A stretch of 17,886 nt of DNA from Alphaproteobacteria bacterium. GTDB taxonomy: Bacteria > Pseudomonadota > Alphaproteobacteria > ATCC43930 > CGMCC-115725. Position 1 is the stretch's first letter; every line of letters begins with the position of its first letter. The stretch lies in assembly GCA_005884825.1 (NCBI GenBank), contig VAZT01000231.1:1-17886 (forward strand). Reading direction: 5' to 3'. The translations under genes and the position numbers were made by a program. This document shows positions 8,297-14,461 of this stretch, in pieces. Below the pieces are notes generated by a model that saw only the letters and a program-made list of their open reading frames with translations, was not told the origin of the DNA and made no database searches.

Positions 8297-8413
8297 TGCT
8301 GAGTTGAAGCACTATCAGATCATATGATCAAGGTGTGCAAAAAGCTCGGGTGGGAAGCCGAAATATCCGCGCGGACGCGCGCTCTCTTGCACAGCCGTCG
8401 ATAGGACGATCGA
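8297..8413. promoter_or_regulatory. Divergent gspJ/asnB intergenic region with perfect 12-bp palindrome
   Basis: This 117-bp gap separates the divergent starts of gspJ and asnB and so must serve both. It holds the perfect palindrome GATCATATGATC at 8318-8329. Within it TATGAT, one base off a -10 box, occurs on both strands; no good -35 is placed for either. The palindrome is visible directly; a role as operator or paired -10 elements is inference. Confidence 0.3.
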
Positions 8414-10288
8414 ATGTGCGGCGTTGGTGGTTTTCTTGTGGTCCGGACGGCGGCGACTCGCAAAGAGCTGGAGGCGCGGCTATGGGGGATGGTCGCGAGG
8501 TTGCGGCACCGCGGGCCGGATGACGAAGTAACTTACAATGGCGAGGTCTACAATTTCGCCGAGATTCGGCAGGAGCTCGAGGCGCTGGGCTATAGGTTTC
8601 GCAGCCGCAGCGACAGCGAAGTCATCGTCAACGGCTGGCAAGCCTGGGGACCCAAAATTTTCTCGCGGCTGCGTGGCATGTTCGCCCTCGCCATTTGGGA
8701 CCGGCGATCGCAGCGCCTGATCCTGGCGCGCGATCGGCTCGGGAAGAAGCCACTATACTACGCTGCCACAGCAACGGCCTTTCTGTTCGGCTCCGAAATA
8801 AAGGCGGTGCTCGCCTGGCCGGGTTTGTCGCGAACAGCGGATCTGTCGGCGATCGATAGTTATCTCACCTTTGGGTATGTGCCAGCCCCGCAGACCGCTT
8901 TCGACGGTATCCGTAAATTGCCGGCGGCTCACTACTTGGTCCTCGAGGCACTGCCGGACGGCAGTCTCGGCGGGCCAGAGCTCGTGCGCTATTGGCGTTT
9001 GCCGGGGCCCCGTGGCGTACGGCACCATCGAAGCATTGCGGAGCTGCGCCGCGAACTCGTCGCGCAACTCGAAGAGGCAGTGCGGCTGCGGCTGATATCG
9101 GACGTGCCGCTGGGTGCTTTTCTGTCAGGCGGCGTCGACTCTTCTGCGGTTGTTGCGACAATGGCGCGCGTCGGGGGCGGGAGGACAAAGACGTTTTCGA
9201 TCGGATTCTCCACCGCGGAATATGACGAGACCCGCTATGCCCGGATGGTCGCGGAGCGTTATGCGACCGACCACGAAGAGCTCGTCGTCGAACCCGATGC
9301 GGTCGCGATTTTACCGCAGCTGATCTGGCATTACGGGGAGCCTTTCGCAGACCCTTCGGCCATCCCGACCTACTACGTCTCCGAGATGGCGCGCCGCAAA
9401 GTAACTGTGGCGCTCAACGGCGACGGCGGTGACGAGTGTTTCCTCGGCTACAGCCGATACAAGGCCATGCACTACCTTTCCCGCCTCGACGGCATGCCGC
9501 GGTGGAGCCGGGCCGGCCTGGGGCGGTCGCTGGCGCTGGCGCCGCCCGCATTGCAACGCCGCTATAAAATTCCTCGAATACGCGCGTTGCTCCAGGCCCC
9601 CGACCAGCCGCCGAGCCGGCGCTATGGCTTTACGATCGTCTATTTTACCGACACCGACAAGGCTGCCGGTTATGGCGATGCGATGCAGACACACCTCGCA
9701 GGGGCGGCGCTCGATCTCCTCGAGCCTTATTTCGCCGAGGCGGACAGCCTAGTCTCCGGGGCCAACTGGGCCGACATCCATACCTATCTACCGGACGATC
9801 TGATGGTGAAGGTCGATGTCGCCAGCATGGCCCATGGCCTTGAAGCTCGCTCGCCGTTCCTCGACCACGTGTTTATGGAGTGGGCAGCGGAATTACCGGA
9901 ACAACTCAAGATGGCGCATGGCAGGACCAAGGCGCTGTTCAAATCTGCGATGGAACCCTATCTGCCGAACGAACTCCTCTACCGGCCGAAAATGGGGTTC
10001 GGCTGTCCCGTCGATCACTGGTTCCGTAGCGAACTCAAGGAATTCGCCCACGAAACGCTGCTGTCGCAAAGCGCGCGAGAACGAGGCCTTTTCCGCCCTG
10101 CCTATGTCCGCCGCCTGCTCGAGGAGCACTGCGCGTTCACACAAGATCATCATACGCGATTGTGGGCACTCCTGATGCTGGAGCTGTGGTTTCAAATGTG
10201 GATCGACGCGCCGACCGAACCTGGTGTCTTTCATCCGCCCGGGGCAACAGAAATCGGCGGTTCTATGGGATCTGTCGCGCAACTCTGA
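8414..10288 (+). CDS. asnB: Asparagine synthetase (glutamine-hydrolysing), in-frame loss in the glutaminase domain
   Basis: This 624-residue AsnB-family enzyme converts aspartate to asparagine using glutamine and ATP. Cys2 (M-C-G-V) is the glutaminase nucleophile, and T-Y-N-G-E (40-44) is the glutamine-binding loop. The synthetase domain has the ATP-binding S-G-G-V-D-S (238-243), G-D-G-G-D-E and the C-terminal E-A-R-S-P-F-L-D-H. Between H-R-G-P-D-D-E (Glu38) and V-T-Y-N-G-E (Val39) about 35-40 residues are missing. Relatives have the G-x-x-H-R-R-L-S-I-x-D block there, which includes the Arg that holds glutamine. The frame is kept, so a product could form, but glutamine use would be doubtful; ammonia-dependent activity might survive. 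AGGA at 8402-8405 is a plausible SD site. No functional link to the T2SS is evident. Confidence 0.88.
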   Translation: MCGVGGFLVVRTAATRKELEARLWGMVARLRHRGPDDEVTYNGEVYNFAEIRQELEALGYRFRSRSDSEVIVNGWQAWGPKIFSRLRGMFALAIWDRRSQRLILARDRLGKKPLYYAATATAFLFGSEIKAVLAWPGLSRTADLSAIDSYLTFGYVPAPQTAFDGIRKLPAAHYLVLEALPDGSLGGPELVRYWRLPGPRGVRHHRSIAELRRELVAQLEEAVRLRLISDVPLGAFLSGGVDSSAVVATMARVGGGRTKTFSIGFSTAEYDETRYARMVAERYATDHEELVVEPDAVAILPQLIWHYGEPFADPSAIPTYYVSEMARRKVTVALNGDGGDECFLGYSRYKAMHYLSRLDGMPRWSRAGLGRSLALAPPALQRRYKIPRIRALLQAPDQPPSRRYGFTIVYFTDTDKAAGYGDAMQTHLAGAALDLLEPYFAEADSLVSGANWADIHTYLPDDLMVKVDVASMAHGLEARSPFLDHVFMEWAAELPEQLKMAHGRTKALFKSAMEPYLPNELLYRPKMGFGCPVDHWFRSELKEFAHETLLSQSARERGLFRPAYVRRLLEEHCAFTQDHHTRLWALLMLELWFQMWIDAPTEPGVFHPPGATEIGGSMGSVAQL

Positions 10289-10340
10289 GCAATTGAAAGG
10301 CTTTGTTACCCGACCATTTGGCTTGTCCGCTGCAGTGTCG

Positions 10341-10366
10341 GGAACCAGCGCGCGAACCCTCCTGTT
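10341..10366 (+). promoter_or_regulatory. EcfG-type (general stress sigma) promoter candidate
   Basis: GGAAC at 10341-10345 is separated by 17 bases from TGTT at 10363-10366. This is close to the alphaproteobacterial EcfG consensus GGAAC-N16/17-CGTT, with one mismatch in the -10 part. It lies about 50 bases before the ATG of the DUF1328 gene, a family often under general stress control in alphaproteobacteria. The motif is seen in the sequence; the sigma-factor assignment is inference. Confidence 0.5.
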
Positions 10367-10405
10367 ATTGACGCAGAGGCCGCGCATCTCCGACCGGCCC
10401 TCAAT

Positions 10406-10410
10406 GGAGG
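10406..10410 (+). promoter_or_regulatory. Strong Shine-Dalgarno deciding the DUF1328 start
   Basis: GGAGG lies five bases before ATG 10416. It settles this start over the in-frame ATGs at 10404 and 10224, which would add residues with no resemblance to the family. Confidence 0.8.
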
Positions 10411-10415
10411 ACGAC

Positions 10416-10592
10416 ATGCTCTACTGGGCCCTGGTTTTCTTCATCATCGCGATTATTGCCGCTTTCTTCGGATTTGGCGGCGTGGCGACGACCGCTGCCA
10501 GCATCGCTCAAATACTCTTCTTTGTGTTCCTGGTTATCTTCGTGATCGCCCTGGTCATGGGGGTGGCCGGCCGGCGGCGGCCGCCTATCTGA
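10416..10592 (+). CDS. Small DUF1328/YtjA-family membrane protein
   Basis: This 58-residue protein has two hydrophobic helices (about 2-20 and 30-50) joined by a small-residue turn (F-G-F-G-G-V-A), and a basic tail G-R-R-R-P-P-I. This is the compact DUF1328 (YtjA) pattern, M-L-Y-W-A-L-V-F-F-I-I-A at the start. The family's molecular function is unknown; members are inner-membrane proteins often induced by stress. It stands alone after asnB with its own candidate EcfG promoter and a perfect SD site, and is closed by the hairpin at 10606-10634. Length and motif match the family completely. Confidence 0.9.
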   Translation: MLYWALVFFIIAIIAAFFGFGGVATTAASIAQILFFVFLVIFVIALVMGVAGRRRPPI

Positions 10593-10605
10593 CGCAACAG
10601 CAGCG

Positions 10606-10634
10606 GGTGAAGGTCCCACATCGGGACCTTCACC
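10606..10634. terminator. Bidirectional hairpin terminator candidate
   Basis: A perfect 12-bp stem, GGTGAAGGTCCC (10606-10617) pairing with GGGACCTTCACC (10623-10634), has a 5-base loop ACATC. It lies between the convergent ends of the DUF1328 gene (stop 10592) and the XRE regulator (stop 10658). No clear T-run follows on either strand, so a classic intrinsic terminator is not proven, but position and symmetry fit shared termination. Confidence 0.7.
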
Positions 10635-10657
10635 GACATTCGCCTTAATCCTGGATC

Positions 10658-11098
10658 CTAATCCTCGGCCGCTAGGACCCGAGCGAGCTGGCTCAAGGCT
10701 TCCTGGTGACGCTCATTGGGGATCTGGGCGAAGTTGCGGGCAAGCTCCAGGCACATCCTTTCGCGCGGGCTGATGGCCTTGTCGTTTTCCTGATCCAGCC
10801 CATCGAAGAAGTAGTTTACCCGCACGCTCAAAACCTGAGCGACCTCGAACAGCCGACCGGCCGAGACGCGGTTGATGCCGCGTTCGTATTTGTGGGCCTG
10901 TTGATAGGTCACCCCGATAAGATCAGCGAGCTGTTGCTGCGTCAGGCCGAGCATGATGCGGCGCTCGCGGATGCGCGCTCCGACATATCGGTCGATGTCC
11001 TGGGTCCGGCTCGAAGATCGGCGCGTGGGGCTGCCTTCGGCGCCGCGCTCCTCACCTGACCCGCGATAACGGTTTCCGATCTGCTGCTGCTCTCTCAT
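10658..11098 (-). CDS. XRE-family transcriptional regulator
   Basis: This 146-residue DNA-binding protein has a disordered, charged N-terminus (1-35). A Cro/C1-type helix-turn-helix domain follows (about 41-100), with G-L-T-Q-Q-Q-L-A-D-L-I-G-V-T (51-64) and the recognition helix Y-Q-Q-A-H-K-Y-E-R-G (65-74). A helical tail (about 108-146) may mediate dimerisation. The form (V-G-A-R-I-R-E-R-R, then I-N-R-V-S-A-G-R-L, then Y-F-F-D-G-L) is common among alphaproteobacterial stand-alone XRE regulators. I chose ATG 11098, preceded by GGGAG; an upstream TTG at 11182 would add 28 residues of unlikely sequence. Target genes are unknown; it may regulate itself or the divergent hydrolase. Confidence 0.88.
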   Translation of the reverse strand: MREQQQIGNRYRGSGEERGAEGSPTRRSSSRTQDIDRYVGARIRERRIMLGLTQQQLADLIGVTYQQAHKYERGINRVSAGRLFEVAQVLSVRVNYFFDGLDQENDKAISPRERMCLELARNFAQIPNERHQEALSQLARVLAAED

Positions 11099-11194
11099 TT
11101 CAACTCGCTCCCAGCCGCGCGTCGATGGGACCGGACCCGGTCGACCAAATCGATTTCCGATAAATCGGGCAGGCCTGCTCAACCGGACGGTGTC

Positions 11195-11222
11195 GATGCA
11201 GTGAACGGTTCCGATGTGTCAA
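11195..11222 (-). promoter_or_regulatory. Possible sigma-70 promoter for the XRE regulator
   Basis: On the minus strand a perfect TTGACA (+ strand 11217-11222) is followed after 16 bases by TGCATC (11195-11200), a poor -10. The predicted leader to ATG 11098 would be about 90 bases. The -35 match is clear; the promoter is a guess. Confidence 0.3.
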
Positions 11223-11345
11223 AACTTAGGCAGGCTGCACGGAGGGGCGTAGGGTAACGCTGTTCACGTCTGCGCGCCGCGCATGCCCTTCGCGTTGACA
11301 GTCCCCCCCGCCGATGATACCGACGGGCGCTCATCTGCTGTGAAC
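11201..11345. promoter_or_regulatory. Three GTGAAC motifs in the XRE/hydrolase intergenic region
   Basis: The hexamer GTGAAC occurs at 11201-11206 (+), 11262-11267 (as GTTCAC, so minus strand) and 11340-11345 (+), within a 171-bp divergent intergenic region. About 0.1 occurrence would be expected by chance for a fixed hexamer on both strands. The first copy is part of the interrupted palindrome GAAC-G-GTTC (11203-11211). These could be operator half-sites for the adjacent XRE protein; this is inference only. Confidence 0.25.
11295..11321 (+). promoter_or_regulatory. Possible sigma-70 promoter for the alpha/beta hydrolase
   Basis: TTGACA at 11295-11300 is a perfect -35 box. GATACC at 11316-11321 is the best -10 nearby, with a short 15-base spacer. 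It lies about 30 bases before ATG 11354. Only the -35 is convincing. Confidence 0.35.
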
Positions 11346-11353
11346 GCGAATCG

Positions 11354-12154
11354 ATGCCTCGCATCTCAATCGGCGACTGCTCACTCTATTACGAGCGGCA
11401 CGGCATGGGCTTCCCGATCCTGTTCGTTTCCGGACTAGGCGGGTTTGCATCCTTTTGGCAGGATCAGATAGCGGCTTTCGCGAAGCGGTTCGAGGTCGTG
11501 ACGTTTGATCATCGCGGCATCGGGCAGAGCGATCAGGCGCGGATCGGGTATACCGTCGAGCGCATGGCGGCTGACGTTGTCAGCCTGATGGACGCGCTGC
11601 GGATCAAGCGTGCCCATGTTGTCGGACATTCGACCGGTGGAGCGATCGCACAGGTCCTAGCGATCGACCATCCCGGTCGGCTGGCGAGCGTCGTGCTGTC
11701 CGCCACCTGGACCAAGGCCGACGCCTACTTCCGCCGGCTTTTTACGTTCCGTAAAGAGGTTCTGCTGCGGCTAGGGCCGAGCGCCTACCTGCAATCGGCC
11801 ACACTTTACTGGTACCCGAGCTGGTGGGTTGCCCGAAACAACGAACGCCTTCGCCAATTGGAGGCTCAGAACCTGGCAAACTTCGCGCCAGTCGAGATCG
11901 TCGCGAGCCGGATCGACGCGATGTTGGCGTTCGATCGATCGAACGAGCTGGCGCGCATCAAGACCCCGACCCTGGTGGTCGGCGCAGAGGACGATATCGT
12001 CACGCCTGCCTACTTTTCCGAAGAGTTGGCGCGGCTGATTCCAGCGGCGGAGGTCAAACTGTTCCCACGAGGCGGGCATTTTCTTGTGCACGTCCGCGCG
12101 CGCGAATTCGCCAATGCCGTGCTGCCGTTTCTGGCCTCTCACACTCCGGCTTGA
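11354..12154 (+). CDS. Alpha/beta hydrolase (3-oxoadipate enol-lactonase-like)
   Basis: This 266-residue cytoplasmic alpha/beta hydrolase looks complete. The oxyanion-hole region is F-V-S-G-L-G-G (24-30), followed by F-D-H-R-G-I-G-Q-S (51-59). The nucleophile elbow is G-H-S-T-G-G (Ser93), the acid lies in G-A-E-D-D-I-V-T-P (Asp213 or 214), and the catalytic base is in G-G-H-F (His242). Overall it resembles PcaD-type lactonases and related carboxylesterases of aromatic catabolism. The substrate cannot be read from sequence; the aromatic oxygenase genes 3 kb downstream make an aromatic or lactone substrate plausible but not shown. No signal peptide is present. It is divergent from the XRE gene and may be under its control. 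Confidence 0.88.
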   Translation: MPRISIGDCSLYYERHGMGFPILFVSGLGGFASFWQDQIAAFAKRFEVVTFDHRGIGQSDQARIGYTVERMAADVVSLMDALRIKRAHVVGHSTGGAIAQVLAIDHPGRLASVVLSATWTKADAYFRRLFTFRKEVLLRLGPSAYLQSATLYWYPSWWVARNNERLRQLEAQNLANFAPVEIVASRIDAMLAFDRSNELARIKTPTLVVGAEDDIVTPAYFSEELARLIPAAEVKLFPRGGHFLVHVRAREFANAVLPFLASHTPA

Positions 12155-12185
12155 CCGAAGCTATTAGGAATTCTTCAAGACCTCT

Positions 12186-12202
12186 ACGCCTAGCTTAGGC
12201 GT
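12186..12202 (+). terminator. Small hairpin after the hydrolase gene
   Basis: ACGCCTA (12186-12192) pairs with TAGGCGT (12196-12202) over a 3-base loop, 32 bases after the hydrolase stop. There is no T-run. It is a weak terminator candidate. Confidence 0.35.
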
Positions 12203-12229
12203 GAGCGCGCCTTACCGGGCGTTGACGCG

Positions 12230-13009
12230 GTGGATCGGGCTGTGCGGGCCGGCGCCAAATCCCCGTCACCGGACGTTCATAGAGCGCAGGAAACCCGAGG
12301 CGCCGGACAGGTGGACCAATACCCTGATATCATGCACAAGGGCCGGCAACGGCGCAATTCGGCGATAGTCGGCACGGTAAGAGCCGCGCTGCGCCAGAAC
12401 CGCCTGCTGTTTGCTTATCAGCCTGTGGTGAGCGCCGCGACGGGAATCGTCGATTACTTCGAGTGCCTGCTGCGGATACGTGACGAGGGTGGGAATATCC
12501 TGCCCGGCGCCGAATTCATTACGGCCGTCGAGCACTTTGGTCTGATCGGCCTGATCGATCGCTTCGTCCTCGAAAGAGCCGTGCAGGAGCTCGGCACCTA
12601 TCCCCAGGTGAGGCTCGGTTTCAACGTGTCGGGGCTGACCGCTTGCGACCGGCCGTGGCTGCGCGCCTTGAGTTCCCGGGTGCGCAATCGGCCCGATCTC
12701 GCCGGGCGCATGATCGTCGAAATCACCGAGACCGCGGCGCTTGACGATATCGAGGAGACCGCGCGTTTCGTGATCGACGGCTCTTTTATCCGAAACCTCG
12801 CGGACAACCCCGAAAACCGGGTCTTCCTGCGTCACCTGCTCGGTCTCACCAAGGGTTTCGGCCTGAACACGATTGCCGAGTGCGTAGAAAGCGCCGCGGA
12901 CGCGGCCCTGCTGCGCGCCGAGGGGATCGGCTATCTGCAAGGGTATCACATCGGCGCGCCGACCACCCAGCGCCCGTGGCTCGGGACCTCCGTGCCGGAA
13001 ATTGCCTGA
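12230..13009 (+). CDS. EAL-domain c-di-GMP phosphodiesterase-like protein lacking the DDFGxG core
   Basis: This 259-residue EAL-family protein, as written, would not be an active phosphodiesterase. The signature motif appears as F-E-C-L-L-R (Glu78), then F-N-V-S (Asn132), V-E-I-T-E-T-A (Glu164), I-A-E-C-V-E (Glu217) and L-Q-G-Y-H (236-240). After E-E-T-A-R-F-V (Val181) the sequence jumps to I-D-G-S-F-I-R-N-L (Ile182), skipping about 34 residues. Relatives carry the metal-binding D-D-F-G-A-G-Y-T-S-F and the K of V-K-I-D there. The frame is preserved. The start is uncertain: GTG 12230 or ATG 12332. The segment around G-A-G-Q-V-D-Q-Y-P resembles the end of a GGDEF domain, so an N-terminal domain may also be missing (inference). 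It ends 8 bases from the convergent M20 gene. Confidence 0.75.
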   Translation: MDRAVRAGAKSPSPDVHRAQETRGAGQVDQYPDIMHKGRQRRNSAIVGTVRAALRQNRLLFAYQPVVSAATGIVDYFECLLRIRDEGGNILPGAEFITAVEHFGLIGLIDRFVLERAVQELGTYPQVRLGFNVSGLTACDRPWLRALSSRVRNRPDLAGRMIVEITETAALDDIEETARFVIDGSFIRNLADNPENRVFLRHLLGLTKGFGLNTIAECVESAADAALLRAEGIGYLQGYHIGAPTTQRPWLGTSVPEIA

Positions 13010-13017
13010 AACAGCCG

Positions 13018-14336
13018 CTATGCCGCCTCGGAGTGCGCGGCATGGTCGGCGAGAACCTGCGCAATCACCAGCGAAACTCGCCGGGCAGTCGGGAGGTGCA
13101 GGAATTCGTTGGGGCCATGCGCATTGGAGTGCGGTCCGAGCACGCCGGTGACGACAAACTGCGCCTGCGGGAATTTCTCGCCGAGCATCGCCATGAACGG
13201 GATACTGCCGCCTTCTCCCATGTAAGCGGGCGGTGCTCCGAAGGCGAGCTGGGAGCCGCGCGAGAGAGAATTCTCGAGCCAGGGTGACAAGGCGGGGGCG
13301 TTCCAGCCCGCGGCGCACGACTCGACTTCGAACTTCACTCCCGCTCCGTAAGGCGGGCTTTTCTCGAGCAGAGCGCGGAGCGCGGCGCCGGCCGCCGCCG
13401 CGTCGAGTGTCGGCGGCAGGCGCAGGCTCAGCTTCGCGGTCGTATAGGGTAGAAGCACGTTGCCGGCATCGGCCGGCTTCGGCAGGCCCTCGACACCAGT
13501 CACCGCCAATTGCGGGCGCCAACTCCGATTGAGCACGAGCTCGGTCAAATCCTCAGTGACCGGGGAGGTACCGGCCGGGAACGGAAACTTGGTGTAAACA
13601 GCGCTCCCGAGCGCCGCAGCAGCACGGCGGGCTTGGGTCACCCGTTCGGGTGGGATCTGGGCGTAGAGTTCGGATGGGCGTATCGCTCCCGTACCCTCGT
13701 CCTCGAGGCGCGACAACAGGAGGCGCAGCACCCGAAAGCTCGACGGAACAACGCCCGAGGCGTCTCCCGAATGGACCCCTTCCTCGAGCACCCTCACGGT
13801 CAGGGTTCCGGAGGTCAGACCGCGCAGCGACGTGGTCAGCCATAGCTGATCGTAATTGCCGCAGCCGGAATCGAGACAGATCACCAGCGATGGGTTGCCG
13901 AGCCTCTCGGCGAAGTGGTCCACATAGTGCGGCAGGTCGTAGCTGCCCGACTCCGCTTGTCGCCTTCGAGACGAGGGATCCACGGGCCGTATCCGTCGGC
14001 CCAGCCGACCATCTCCGGCTGCTTATCGAGATGCCCATAGAGCAGCACGGTATCCTCGACCTCGCCCGGCAGATCGATCACGATGACCGGCGTCCGCCCA
14101 GGTAGCCGCGCGACATCCACCGTCGCGCCCGGCACATCGGCGAGCCTTGTTCGCGCCCAGCGCTCAAACAACTGCACGGCCTCGTCCATGTAGCCGTGCG
14201 CCGCCCATTCCGGGTCGAAGGCTGGGGATTTGTTCGGGATCCGGATGTATTCGACCAGTGTCGGAACAATCTCGTCTCCCCAGCGCTGGTCGACGAATTT
14301 CCTGGTCGTCTCGATATTTATCATCTCGGCACCCAT
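13018..14336 (-). pseudogene. M20-family metallopeptidase, frameshifted by an internal deletion
   Basis: The minus-strand gene is read in two frames. The 5' part (14336 to about 13956) begins M-G-A-E-M-I-N-I-E-T and carries the zinc ligand region Y-G-H-L-D-K-Q-P-E-M (His102, Asp104), up to P-R-L-E-G-D-K (127). The 3' part resumes at E-S-G-S-Y-D-L-P (from about 13953) and runs to 13018. It includes C-L-D-S-G-C-G-N-Y-D, H-S-G-D-A-S-G and G-P-H-S-N-A-H-G-P-N-E. About 42 residues are absent at the junction. M20 dipeptidases have L-Y-G-R-G-G-A-D-D-G and E-A-C-E-E there, the bridging Asp and catalytic Glu. The lost length is not a multiple of three, so the frame shifts. The intact family enzyme hydrolyses dipeptides or N-acyl amino acids. 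ATG 14324 is an alternative start. Confidence 0.85.
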
Positions 14337-14353
14337 TCACCCGCCAATCCCCG

Positions 14354-14383
14354 TTTATAGGGCCGCGCAGTCACCCAGACCAA
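14354..14383 (-). promoter_or_regulatory. Possible promoter for the M20 gene
   Basis: On the minus strand TTGGTC (+ strand 14378-14383) is followed after 18 bases by TATAAA (14354-14359). The -10 is good and the -35 is partial. The predicted transcript start would be only 10-25 bases before the ATGs at 14336 and 14324. Confidence 0.35.
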
Positions 14384-14389
14384 CAGTTG

Positions 14390-14419
14390 TTGACCTGCTC
14401 TGGCCATCGATCCTAGGCT
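14390..14419 (+). promoter_or_regulatory. Possible promoter for the dioxygenase pair
   Basis: TTGACC at 14390-14395 and TAGGCT at 14414-14419 are separated by 18 bases, about 45 bases before the LigB-type start. The -35 is good and the -10 weak. It is back-to-back with the M20 promoter candidate, so the 125-bp gap is probably a divergent control region. Confidence 0.35.
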
Positions 14420-14461
14420 CCGGTTAAGCCCCATGGGCCCAAGTGGGAAGGAGCAATCGTT

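Noticed and set aside
7253..10288. Functional link between the T2SS and asnB because of adjacency.
   Set aside because: asnB is separated by an inverted gspJ and a divergent promoter region, and nothing in either protein suggests joint function.
12266..13522. Minus-strand open frame of about 418 codons spanning the EAL gene and the end of the M20 gene.
   Set aside because: It overlaps two recognisable genes in other frames, is very Arg/Ala-rich and has no family resemblance.
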